From Acidobacteriota bacterium (GTDB lineage Bacteria > Acidobacteriota > Holophagae > Holophagales > Holophagaceae): a DNA stretch of 64,000 nt. The notes beneath the pieces are model-generated. The model searched no databases and had not been told where the DNA came from. It worked only from the letters and a program-made list of their open reading frames with translations. The stretch is from the NCBI GenBank assembly GCA_016195985.1, contig JACPYP010000020.1:62001-126000 (forward strand), given 5' to 3'. Both the position numbers and the translations under genes were made by a program. This document shows, in pieces, positions 17,447-25,746 of this stretch (position 1 is the first letter of the stretch; every line of letters starts with the position of its first letter).

Positions 17447-19285
17447 CTACACGGAATCTCCGCCCACCAGCGGCAAGGTCATCTTGAAGCAGGCGCCCCC
17501 TCTGGCCCGGTTTTCGGCCGCCAGTCCGCCGCCATGGCGGGAGACGATGCCATAGCTGATGGAAAGCCCCAGCCCCGAGTTTTTGCCGCCTCCCTCCTTC
17601 GTGGAATAGAACGGAAGGAAGATCTCGGCAAGGCGGGAGGGCTCGATGCCCGGCCCCGTGTCGCAGACGGAGACCAGTGCGTGACCGCCAACCGTCCGGC
17701 ATTCCACCTCAAGCCCGCCACCGTCAGGCATGGCCTCGAATGCGTTCCGGAAGAGGTTCAAGAGCACCTGCCGGATCTCGTTGCGATCCGCCCGGACGAA
17801 TAGAGGCGCGGGCTCCCGGAGGCAGGAAACCGCCACGCCTCCCCGCTCGGCGCCGAAACGGAGCAGTTCCACCAGGTCTTCAGCCAGCCGCGCCAGATCA
17901 AACCGTTCCGGGTGCCTCGGCTTCTTGTCCGAGAAACTGATCAGGCTGTCCACGATCGCGGCGATGGCCTCGACTTCCTCCTCGATGCTGGTGGCCGCCT
18001 TCAGGATTTCCGCGTCGGCCGTGGAGAAGCGGATGTGCTGCAGGTAGTAGCCGATGATGTCCAGCGGGTTGTTGATCTCGTGGGCCACCCCCGCGGTCAG
18101 CAGGCCGAGGGAGGCGAGGTTCCCAGACAGCACGGCCTGCTCCCGCAGACGTTCCTGTTCGGTCACGTCTTCAAGGATGATCAGCGTGCCGATGCGATGG
18201 CCGCCGTCCAGGATGGGATCGGTCTTGATGGTGTGGATTCTTTCGCCGTTCCGCGCGAAGAAGGGCACCCGGTAGAAAGAGGAGGCCCCCGCCTCCCGGC
18301 AGGCGGATTCGAGCAGGGGCACGATCCCCTGGTTCCGCTCGCCCACGCACTGGGCGAGGGAGGCGGCCCTGCCGGGAAGCTGCGGCGCGAAGAGTTCTCT
18401 GGCGCAGCGATTCACCAGCACCGGGCGGAGATCCATGTCCACCACCATGAGGTTCACCGGCAACGAGGTGAGGATGGCTTCGTTGTACTGGATGAGGCGC
18501 GCGAAGCCCGCGTCCCGCTCAATGGCCTCATGGCGCAGCAGTTGAGTGTAGGCCAGCCGCACGAGGGTCACCCGGTCGACATGCTCCACCGCATCCGAGA
18601 AAAGCACCCGGCCTTCGCGCAGAACCGTCACCCGGTGCGCGAAGGCGAAGAGATCGTCCATGCGATGGGTAATGTGCAGGATCGCCAGACCCCTTTCCCC
18701 CAGGCGCCGGAGCAGCGCCTGAGTCTGGGTCAGCGCCTCCGCCGATAGTTTCTCCATGGCCTCATCGAGGATGAGCAGGCGGGGATTCCGCCGGAGGTTC
18801 CGTGCCAGATCCACCAGCACCTTCCCGGACAGATCCAACTCGCCCAGCTTCGCGGAGGGATCGATGGCCAGATCCAGGGTTGACAGGATTTCACCCGCCT
18901 CCTTTTCCAGCTGCTTCCGCGAGCGGATGGGCCAGGGCAGGCCCCGCCCGTCGAGCAGGATGTTTTCCGCGACCGTCAGGCCATCGAAGAGGGCCGGCTG
19001 CTGGGCCACCCATTCGATGCCCAACCGGGCGGCCTGTTTGCGGGTGAAAAACGGATGGCTCCCTCCGTCGATGCGCAGGAACCCCGCATCTGGCCTGAGG
19101 AATCCGGTGGCGATGGCCGCCAAGGAGGATTTCCCAGAACCCCGGTCGCCCACGAGGGCGTGAATCTCTCCAGGCGCGATGTCCAGTGTCGCGCCTTCCA
19201 GGATCCGGTGCGCCCCCTGGGTGAGCCAGAGGTTGGAGAGCCCCAGCAGGGCGCCCGTTCCTCCGGCCACCTCAGGCGATGCCAT
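17447..19285 (-). CDS. fusion of sugar-importer-type ABC ATPase domain, PAS domain and histidine kinase
   Basis: This 612-residue protein joins modules normally found on separate proteins. Residues about 12-250 are one ABC ATPase domain like the N-terminal half of RbsA/MglA: Walker A GDRGSGKS (46-53), Q-loop AQQPALF (94-100), Walker B LLILDEAME (D174, E175) and switch ITHR (H207). The ABC signature is altered to LDLSGKVLV (about 151-158). Residues about 265-385 form a PAS domain; the kinase part has H402 in GVAHEINNPLD, N514 in NLFRNAFEAM, DTGPGIE and SGLGLS. No membrane helix is seen. It overlaps the regulator gene by 14 bp and faces a CUT2 importer operon, so it may sense importer status from the cytoplasm. 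Confidence 0.88.
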   Translation of the reverse strand: MASPEVAGGTGALLGLSNLWLTQGAHRILEGATLDIAPGEIHALVGDRGSGKSSLAAIATGFLRPDAGFLRIDGGSHPFFTRKQAARLGIEWVAQQPALFDGLTVAENILLDGRGLPWPIRSRKQLEKEAGEILSTLDLAIDPSAKLGELDLSGKVLVDLARNLRRNPRLLILDEAMEKLSAEALTQTQALLRRLGERGLAILHITHRMDDLFAFAHRVTVLREGRVLFSDAVEHVDRVTLVRLAYTQLLRHEAIERDAGFARLIQYNEAILTSLPVNLMVVDMDLRPVLVNRCARELFAPQLPGRAASLAQCVGERNQGIVPLLESACREAGASSFYRVPFFARNGERIHTIKTDPILDGGHRIGTLIILEDVTEQERLREQAVLSGNLASLGLLTAGVAHEINNPLDIIGYYLQHIRFSTADAEILKAATSIEEEVEAIAAIVDSLISFSDKKPRHPERFDLARLAEDLVELLRFGAERGGVAVSCLREPAPLFVRADRNEIRQVLLNLFRNAFEAMPDGGGLEVECRTVGGHALVSVCDTGPGIEPSRLAEIFLPFYSTKEGGGKNSGLGLSISYGIVSRHGGGLAAENRARGGACFKMTLPLVGGDSV

Positions 19286-20558
19286 GCTTCGCCAGCTTGT
19301 TGTACAGGGTGCGCCGCGACATATTGAGCAATTCCGCGGCCTGGCTTCGGTTGTTGCCCGCCCGCCGCAGAGCGTCGAGAATCACCTGCTTCTCCCGCTC
19401 ATCCGGGCTGCCCGGGCCTCCGAGCCGGAATCCGGGCGGATGGAGATAGGCCGGAAGGTCCGCCACTCCGATGGTTCCGCCCGGGGCCATGGCCCGCGCG
19501 TAATCGAGCGCATTCTTCAGTTCCCGCACATTACCGGGCCAGGCATGGGCCAGCAGGATCTGCATGGCCGCCACGTCCACGTTCGCCGCTGCATCCTCCG
19601 CCAGGAAATGCGCCACCAGAACGGGGATGTCCTCCAGCCGTTCGCGCAAAGGCGGCACCGCGAACACCGCCGTGCTGAGCCGGTAGTAGAGATCCTCCCT
19701 GAACCGGCCTTCGCGCACCATGGCCGCGATATCCTTGTTCGTGGCGGCGATGAAGCGCACGTCCACCCGGAGGGTCGCCCGGCCTCCAAGCCTCCGGACT
19801 TCCTTGTTCTGAAGGGTGCGCAGGATCTTGGCCTGGATTTCCAGCGACATGTCCCCGATTTCGTCCAGAAACAAGCTGCCTCCGCCGGCCCGCTCGAAGA
19901 TGCCCGGGAATGCTCCGTCCGCGCCGGTATAGGCGCCCCGGTCATGTCCGAAGAGTTCATTGTCCAGCAAGGAGGCGGGAAGAGACGCGCAGTTGATCCT
20001 GCAGAGGGGGGCGGCGGCGCGCGGCGAACGCAAGTGGATGAATTCCGCCAGCAGATCCTTGCCCGTTCCGCTTTCACCGGTGATGAATACGGGATGCTCC
20101 GTCTGGGCCAGCTTCTCCATCCGGTCCAGACAATCCAGCGTACGGGCATTGCGGGTGATGAAGGCGCCCCCGGGCCGCACTCCCCCACTGCCCTTCCCCC
20201 CCATCAGCGCCCTCTCCACGACCCGGAGCAGCGCCGGGAAGGGTGCGGGCTTCTGCACGTAATCGAAGGCGCCTCGCTTGATGGCCTCCACCGCATTTTC
20301 GATGCTGGCGTAGGCCGTGGCCATGACGACGGGGATCGAGGCATCGATCCGGCGAAGCTCCTGGAGCACGTCGAGACCGTTCTCGCGGCCCAAACGGAGG
20401 TCCAAAAGAATGACGTCCGTTCGCCCGGAGCGGACCAATTCGAGGGCCCGTGGACCCTGCAAGGCGAAGCGGCAGCGGTAGCCGGCCCGCTCGAAATCCT
20501 GCGCCAGGATTCCGCAGAGCTTCTCGTTGTCGTCGACGATAAGGATGGAGGGGGTCAC
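19272..20558 (-). CDS. NtrC-family sigma-54-dependent response regulator
   Basis: The 428-residue protein starts with GTG (20558). The receiver has the acidic pair in ILIVDDNEKL, the phospho-Asp in VILLDLRLG and the Lys in VQKPAPFP. The AAA+ domain has Walker A GESGTGKDLLAEF, the sigma-54 contact loop as GAYTGAD (GAFTGA variant), Walker B GGSLFLDEIGD and the R-finger region. The Fis-type HTH at the C-terminus reads NNRSQAAELLNMSRRTLYNK. It is the partner of the kinase fusion that follows with 14-bp overlap. A sigma-54 promoter lies about 180 bp away in front of the divergent importer. Confidence 0.95.
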   Translation of the reverse strand: MTPSILIVDDNEKLCGILAQDFERAGYRCRFALQGPRALELVRSGRTDVILLDLRLGRENGLDVLQELRRIDASIPVVMATAYASIENAVEAIKRGAFDYVQKPAPFPALLRVVERALMGGKGSGGVRPGGAFITRNARTLDCLDRMEKLAQTEHPVFITGESGTGKDLLAEFIHLRSPRAAAPLCRINCASLPASLLDNELFGHDRGAYTGADGAFPGIFERAGGGSLFLDEIGDMSLEIQAKILRTLQNKEVRRLGGRATLRVDVRFIAATNKDIAAMVREGRFREDLYYRLSTAVFAVPPLRERLEDIPVLVAHFLAEDAAANVDVAAMQILLAHAWPGNVRELKNALDYARAMAPGGTIGVADLPAYLHPPGFRLGGPGSPDEREKQVILDALRRAGNNRSQAAELLNMSRRTLYNKLAKHGIA

Positions 20559-20611
20559 GACATCATACTAAGCGCTCAGAGGCCTTGCGGCCCGCCTCAG
20601 GCAGCCAGGGA

Positions 20612-20669
20612 TTCACACCATGGCCATGCACAGCCTGTGAAGGGATTGCACACTCGCGAATGGAGCGAG
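20612..20669. promoter_or_regulatory. candidate enhancer sites for the NtrC-type regulator
   Basis: Two inverted repeats lie 65-125 bp upstream of the -24/-12 promoter: TTCACA (20612-20617) with TGTGAA (20636-20641) around the palindrome CATGGCCATG (20619-20628), and CTCGC (20653-20657) with GCGAG (20665-20669). Position and symmetry suit enhancer-binding protein sites. Which one is real cannot be decided by eye. Confidence 0.35.
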
Positions 20670-20733
20670 CTTGAAGGTCCCCTTTAAAAATTTAAATGAG
20701 CAGGTTTAAAAATCACCGACCGGGATGTTTTTT

Positions 20734-20749
20734 TGGCCCGTGCCTTGCG
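20734..20749 (+). promoter_or_regulatory. sigma-54 (-24/-12) promoter of the importer operon
   Basis: The sequence TGGCCC-GTGCC-TTGCG matches the sigma-54 consensus TGGCAC-N5-TTGCA with the invariant GG and GC ten bases apart. It is 34 bp upstream of the binding-protein start codon, which puts transcription start near 20760 and rules out the upstream in-frame start at 20733. Confidence 0.75.
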
Positions 20750-20783
20750 GAGGTTTCTTCAGAACCTTCCAGGAGCCGACCTG

Positions 20784-21971
20784 ATGCGATATCCCCCCGA
20801 TCGCGCTGGAATCACCCGATGGGCCTCCATGGTTTCCCTGGCGGCCTCCCTAGCAGCCTCTCTGGCGGCTTGGTCGTTGCTGGCCAGCTGCGACCATTCC
20901 AAACCGGCGGCCCATCCGGAAACCGCCGCAATCGCCGAGGTCCGGCCGAAGAGCGCAGAGGACGAAACCCTGGCCAGGGGGCCCAACGGAGAGCCCGCGG
21001 TCCGCGCCTCGCAGGTGGCCATCGACGCAGCGGACGTCGAGAAGGTGAGGGCCCTCCAAGCCCGGGCCGTGATGCTTTGGGCAGGTTCCGGCGAGTGGTA
21101 CACCGCCATCACGGCCGGCGCCCAAGCCGAATTCACCAGGTTGGGCGTGCGCGTGGTCTCCAAGGCCGATGCCCAGTTCGACCCCGCGCGCCAGGCCACA
21201 GATGTGGAGACAAGCCTGGCTCTGAAACCCGACATCATGCTGGCGCTTCTGGTGGACCCCGTGTCCGCCGCCCGGGCCTTCCAGCCCGCCGTGGATGCCG
21301 GCGTGACCCTGGTGTTCGCCGACAACGGCGCCGATGGCTACCAAGCCGGAAAGCAGTGCTCCGCCATCGTTACGGGCGATCAGTTCGGCATGGGACGGGA
21401 AGCCGCCCGCTTGCTGAGCGAAGCTCTGGGCGGGCGCGCGCCCATCGGCTACATCTATCACGATGCCCGGTTCTTCGTGACCAACAACCGCGACCGTGAA
21501 TTCAAACGCACCGTGCTGTCGCGGTACCCCGGGTTGAAGATCGTCGCCGAGGCAGGTTTCTCCCAGGAGAACAAGACCGAAGAGGTGGCGGCGGCCATGC
21601 TCATCCAGCACCCGGAGGTCAAGGGCATCTACGTGGCCTGGGACGTGGCCGCGGAGGGCGTCGTAGCCGCTCTCCGCGCGGCGGGAAGGTACGACGTGAA
21701 GGTGGTCACCCATGATCTGGGAGCCACCAACGATTTGGACATGGTGATGGACGGCAACGTGTGCGCCAAAGTGGCCGACCGGCCCTTCGAGATCGGGGAG
21801 ACCATGGCCCGGGTGGCGGCGCTCCGGCTCATCGGAAAACCCGTCCCCCCCTTCATCGTCACCCCCTCCTTCGCCATGGACAAGCGCACCGTGGCGGAGG
21901 GGTGGCAGCAGACCCTCCACAAGGCCCCGCCATCCATTCTGTTGAAGGCGCTCGCCAGGCAGCGCTCATGA
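20784..21971 (+). CDS. sugar-type ABC importer substrate-binding lipoprotein (RbsB-like, CUT2)
   Basis: The 395-residue protein starts at ATG 20784 with AGGAG eight bases upstream. An N-terminal hydrophobic stretch with repeated SLAA units ends in a lipobox LLASC. The mature part is a periplasmic binding protein of type I: AGSGEWYTAITAGAQAEF, PDIMLALLVDPVSA, ADNGADGY, GYIYHDARFF and YVAWDVAAEG are at the expected positions. The usual ribose-site residues cannot be confirmed, so the ligand is unknown. It is the first gene of an operon with permease, YhfX-like protein and ATPase; its stop overlaps the permease start by 4 bp. Confidence 0.88.
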   Translation: MRYPPDRAGITRWASMVSLAASLAASLAAWSLLASCDHSKPAAHPETAAIAEVRPKSAEDETLARGPNGEPAVRASQVAIDAADVEKVRALQARAVMLWAGSGEWYTAITAGAQAEFTRLGVRVVSKADAQFDPARQATDVETSLALKPDIMLALLVDPVSAARAFQPAVDAGVTLVFADNGADGYQAGKQCSAIVTGDQFGMGREAARLLSEALGGRAPIGYIYHDARFFVTNNRDREFKRTVLSRYPGLKIVAEAGFSQENKTEEVAAAMLIQHPEVKGIYVAWDVAAEGVVAALRAAGRYDVKVVTHDLGATNDLDMVMDGNVCAKVADRPFEIGETMARVAALRLIGKPVPPFIVTPSFAMDKRTVAEGWQQTLHKAPPSILLKALARQRS

Positions 21972-22972
21972 GCCGCGAAGCCTCCCAGCTTTCGGCTCCC
22001 ATTGGAATCCAACCGCCACCGGGCCGCCCTGGCTGGCACCGGATCGAATTCCGGAGCTTGGTCCCCTACCTGAGCTTCGCGGTGATCGCGGCCTTCTTTT
22101 CCGTGGTCCTCTACGACAAAGGCTTCCTGTCTCCAGGGAACCTCATGAATATCCTGCGGCAGACAGCCATGGTCTCCGTGATGGCAGTGGGCATGACCTT
22201 CGCCCTCTCCGCAGGAGAAATCGATCTGTCCATCGGAGCGACCGTGGCCCTGGCCGCGCTGGCGACAGCATTGACCCTGAACCGCTTCGACAGCATCCTG
22301 CTCGCCGTCGCGGCGGGACTGGGTGTGGGCCTGGCCGTGGGGCTCGTGAACGGGCTCGTAACCACCAAAGCGAGGATTCCCGCCTTCCTCGTCACCCTCG
22401 GAACCTCGGGGATCGTGAGCGGGTTCGCGCGCACGATTACGAATCTGGAAGCGGTCCCCACCATCGACAAGACCTTCAACACCGTATTCGGAAGCGGCGA
22501 TGTGGGCGCCATCTCCACCCTGTTCCTTTGGACGGCCCTATTCCTGGGAATCGGCCACACCCTGCTGAACCACACTCCGTTCGGCAGGGCCCTCCTCGCC
22601 ACCGGCGGAAACCGCGCGGCCGCGCGCTATTCCGGAATCCGAACCGACCGCATCCGCATCGCGGCCCTCGTCATCAGCGCCCTGACCGCCGCCTTCGCGG
22701 GCATCCTCTACACCGGCCGGTTGCATGGGGCCCGCTACACCCTGGGCGACACGGACCTCATGACGGTCATCGCGGCCGTCATCATCGGCGGCACCAGCTT
22801 CTCGGGCGGCCGGGGCACTGTGGCCGGGAGCATCCTGGGTTCCATCGTCATGGGCATGCTCAACAACGGCCTCCTGCTCCTTGGACTCTCCGTCTCCGAA
22901 CAGATGATCGCCCGGGGCGTCATCATCATCCTCGCGGTGTCCTTGAGCCTGCGGGAAGCCAAGGACAACTGA
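21968..22972 (+). CDS. CUT2-type ABC importer permease (RbsC-like)
   Basis: The 334-residue protein starts at the ATG overlapping the previous stop. It has eight to ten membrane helices and family segments FALSAGEIDLSIGATVALAA and GGTSFSGGRGTVAGSILGS, the latter being the coupling motif of RbsC/XylH-like permeases. It forms the membrane channel for the binding protein upstream and the two-domain ATPase at 24205. Confidence 0.92.
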   Translation: MSREASQLSAPIGIQPPPGRPGWHRIEFRSLVPYLSFAVIAAFFSVVLYDKGFLSPGNLMNILRQTAMVSVMAVGMTFALSAGEIDLSIGATVALAALATALTLNRFDSILLAVAAGLGVGLAVGLVNGLVTTKARIPAFLVTLGTSGIVSGFARTITNLEAVPTIDKTFNTVFGSGDVGAISTLFLWTALFLGIGHTLLNHTPFGRALLATGGNRAAARYSGIRTDRIRIAALVISALTAAFAGILYTGRLHGARYTLGDTDLMTVIAAVIIGGTSFSGGRGTVAGSILGSIVMGMLNNGLLLLGLSVSEQMIARGVIIILAVSLSLREAKDN

Positions 22973-23020
22973 CCCAAGGTCGCGGCCTGGCGGCCAGGCC
23001 CATCCTCACGGAGCTTCCCC

Positions 23021-24214
23021 ATGTTTCTCCAATCCCTCAAAGCTCGGAACCCTGAGCTGATCCGCGCTGCCGTCCGTTTCCACCGGGAGGGATCCATCCC
23101 GGCGAACAGCTACGTGCTGGACCTGGACGCCATGGAGGAAAACGCGCGCCTGCTTTCCGCGGAGGCCGCCAAGCACGGCCTCCGCGTATTCGGCATGGCA
23201 AAACAGTTCAGCCGCCACGCTCAGGCCCTCAATGCCGTCGCCAAGGGAGGCATCGACGCCTTCGTGGCCGTGGATCTCGCCTGCGCCCGGGCGATCCACG
23301 GAAATGGCCATCGCCTGGGGCACCTGGGCCACCTGGTCCAGATCCCCCAGGCCGAGGCCGCCACGGCGATGGCCATGACTCCAGACTACTGGACCGTTTT
23401 CAGCCTCGACAAGGCGCGGGAAATATCCGAACACTGCCGCCGGAAGGGCAGCGTTCAATCGCTCCTCCTGCGAATCCACGCGGAGGGGGATACCTTCTAC
23501 CACGGCCATGAAGGAGGGTTCTCCGCCGAGACGCTTGAGACTGCGGTGGAGGCCATCCAGGCGATGGAGGGCCTTCGCTTCGCCGGCCTCACCTCCTTCC
23601 CGGCCCTTCTTTACGATGGGAAAGCGCAGGAGGTGCTGCCCACCCACAACCTCGCCACCCTGAAGCAGGCGGCTGCCCGGCTTTCCGGTGGCGCGGGCCG
23701 CCATATCGAAATCAACGCGCCAGGCACCACCAGCTGCGTGGCTCTGCAAACGCTGGCGGAAGCGGGCGCCACCCAAGTGGAGCCGGGCCACGCCCTCACG
23801 GGGACCACCCCCCTTCACGCGGTGCGGGAGCTGCCGGAACGCCCCGCCATGCTGCACCTCTCGGAGGTCTCACATGCGCATGGCGGCAAGCCCTTCTTCT
23901 TCGGAGGGGGCCTCTACATCGATCCCGTGTTCCCCGACTATCCCCTCAAGGCCCTGGTCGGCGCGGATCCCGATGCCCTGATGGCTCAGGAAGTCGCCGC
24001 CGAAATCCCCCCCGATTCGGCCATCGACTACTACGGCATTCTGCACCCGTCCAAATCCCAGCGCATCCGGACAGGGGACACCGTGATCCTCGGATTCCGC
24101 GCCCAGGCCTTCGTCACCCGGGCCTACGTCGTGGGGATCGAGGGCCTGGCCTCCGGACAGCCGCAGGTCAGCGGCATCCACAGCTCCGACGGAAGAGATG
24201 TCCGATGGCCCTGA
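23021..24214 (+). CDS. YhfX-like PLP-dependent protein (alanine racemase N-terminal-type fold)
   Basis: The 397-residue protein starts at ATG 23021 behind CGGAG. The N-terminal barrel carries SYVLDLDAMEENARLL and the likely PLP lysine in RVFGMAKQFSRH. The C-terminal part (GGGLYIDPVFPDYP, IDYYGILHPSKSQRIRTGD) resembles E. coli YhfX and relatives. The reaction is not established; racemase or aldolase activity on an amino acid or related compound is possible. Sitting between permease and ATPase of a CUT2 importer, it may act on the imported compound. The end overlaps the ATPase start by 10 bp. Confidence 0.7.
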   Translation: MFLQSLKARNPELIRAAVRFHREGSIPANSYVLDLDAMEENARLLSAEAAKHGLRVFGMAKQFSRHAQALNAVAKGGIDAFVAVDLACARAIHGNGHRLGHLGHLVQIPQAEAATAMAMTPDYWTVFSLDKAREISEHCRRKGSVQSLLLRIHAEGDTFYHGHEGGFSAETLETAVEAIQAMEGLRFAGLTSFPALLYDGKAQEVLPTHNLATLKQAAARLSGGAGRHIEINAPGTTSCVALQTLAEAGATQVEPGHALTGTTPLHAVRELPERPAMLHLSEVSHAHGGKPFFFGGGLYIDPVFPDYPLKALVGADPDALMAQEVAAEIPPDSAIDYYGILHPSKSQRIRTGDTVILGFRAQAFVTRAYVVGIEGLASGQPQVSGIHSSDGRDVRWP

Positions 24215-25740
24215 CCGCATCTCCGGATCACCCCAAGGCCACGCCAGCCATTGAAGTCCGCGGCATTCGCAAGGCCTTTGGCGTCCCCGTCCTCCACGGC
24301 ATCGACCTCCGCCTCATGCCCGGCGAAATCCTCGGGCTGGCCGGCGCCAATGGCGCGGGGAAATCCACGCTAATGAAAATCCTCTGCGGGGCCTGCTCCA
24401 GGGATGGGGGCGAGATCCTGGTCCAGGGCCGAGTGGTGGCCTTCCGCAGCCCGAAGGAGGCGCAGGAGGCTGGTCTCGCCATGGTGTACCAGGACTTCAG
24501 CCTCATCCCCACCCTCACCGCCGCCCAGAACCTGTTCCTCGCCCGGGAACCCCGCCGGGGCGGCTTCTTCATCGACCATCGGGCCTGCCGCGACAGGGCC
24601 TCGCGTCTGTTCTCCGGACTGGGGGTGGACGTCGATCCCGGCCTCCCCGTAGAAGCGTTGCCCATCGGCTCCCAGCAGGTCGTGGAAATCGCCAAGGCCC
24701 TCAGCCTTTCGCCATCGGTTCTGATCCTCGACGAACCCACCGCCTCCCTTTCCCACGCGGAGATCGAAACCCTGTTCGCCCTTCTGCGAGGCCTGCGCGA
24801 CCGCGGAACGGCCATCATCATCGTCACCCACCATCTGCGCGAGATCCTGAATCTCTGTGACCGCGTGACCGTGATGAGGGATGGCCTGGTCGCCCTCGAT
24901 GCCCCCATTCCGGACACCAGTCTCGAGGGCATCATCACCGCCATGATCGGCCCGAAAGCCGAGATGGCCCCATGGCCCATCAAGACCATCCGGCCTGCGG
25001 GGGAGGCGGCCCCCATCGTGCTGCAGGTGGAGAACCTCGGGGTGCGAGGCCGCCTGCAGGGCATCACCTTCTCGGTCCGGCAGGGTGAAATCCTAGGCAT
25101 GGCCGGTGTGCTGGGAAGCGGCCGGACGGAGCTGCTCCACGCCCTCTACGGCACGCTGGAGGCCCGCGAAGGCCTGATCAAGGTCGGCGGGAACGCGGTC
25201 CGCATCAGGCATCCCCGCGAGGCCCGTGCCCACGGCATCACCCTCGTGCCTGAAAACCGCCGCCGCGATGGCATCATCGCCGGTCACTCGGTGCGCATGA
25301 ACATCCTCATGAGCGTGTGGTCCCAGGTTTCCCGCGGCCCCTTCGTGGATGATGCCCGGGGGCGGAATCTGGCCGGGCGCCTGGTGGAGCGCCTCCACAT
25401 CCGCGCCGCAAGCCTTGAACAACCCGCGGGCAGCCTGTCCGGCGGGAATCAACAGAAAACGGTGCTGGCGAAAAACATCGCGGGCCCCCACCGGATTCTT
25501 CTGCTGGACGAGCCCACCGCGGGGGTGGATGTGGGTTCCCGGGCCGAGATTGCCAGGGCCGTCGTGGATCTGGCGGAATCAGGCACGGCCGTCATCCTCG
25601 TCTCGTCCGAGTTCGAGATGCTGGAAGCCCTGTGCGAGCGGGTGCTCATCCTCAAGCGGGGCAGGATCGCCGGCGAACTCAACCGGGCCGCCGGCGATGT
25701 GATCAGTGAAGCCGGGCTGCTGGCCCTGGCCCAAGGCTGA
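24205..25740 (+). CDS. CUT2-type ABC importer ATP-binding protein with two ABC domains (RbsA-like)
   Basis: The 511-residue length is normal for RbsA/MglA. The first domain has Walker A GANGAGKST, Walker B LILDEPTASL and switch IVTHH. The second has a degenerate Walker A (GVLGSGRTE, as is usual in the family), signature LSGGNQQKTVLAKN, Walker B LLLDEPTAGVD and VSSEFE in place of the switch His. It energises the importer. It ends 6 bp before the convergent GH9-GH18 gene. Confidence 0.93.
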   Translation: MALTASPDHPKATPAIEVRGIRKAFGVPVLHGIDLRLMPGEILGLAGANGAGKSTLMKILCGACSRDGGEILVQGRVVAFRSPKEAQEAGLAMVYQDFSLIPTLTAAQNLFLAREPRRGGFFIDHRACRDRASRLFSGLGVDVDPGLPVEALPIGSQQVVEIAKALSLSPSVLILDEPTASLSHAEIETLFALLRGLRDRGTAIIIVTHHLREILNLCDRVTVMRDGLVALDAPIPDTSLEGIITAMIGPKAEMAPWPIKTIRPAGEAAPIVLQVENLGVRGRLQGITFSVRQGEILGMAGVLGSGRTELLHALYGTLEAREGLIKVGGNAVRIRHPREARAHGITLVPENRRRDGIIAGHSVRMNILMSVWSQVSRGPFVDDARGRNLAGRLVERLHIRAASLEQPAGSLSGGNQQKTVLAKNIAGPHRILLLDEPTAGVDVGSRAEIARAVVDLAESGTAVILVSSEFEMLEALCERVLILKRGRIAGELNRAAGDVISEAGLLALAQG

Positions 25741-25746
25741 CGGCTT

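Noticed and set aside
20733-20783. Earlier in-frame start for the substrate-binding protein at 20733
   Set aside because: It would lie on the sigma-54 promoter and upstream of the predicted transcription start; the ATG at 20784 has AGGAG and a proper signal peptide.
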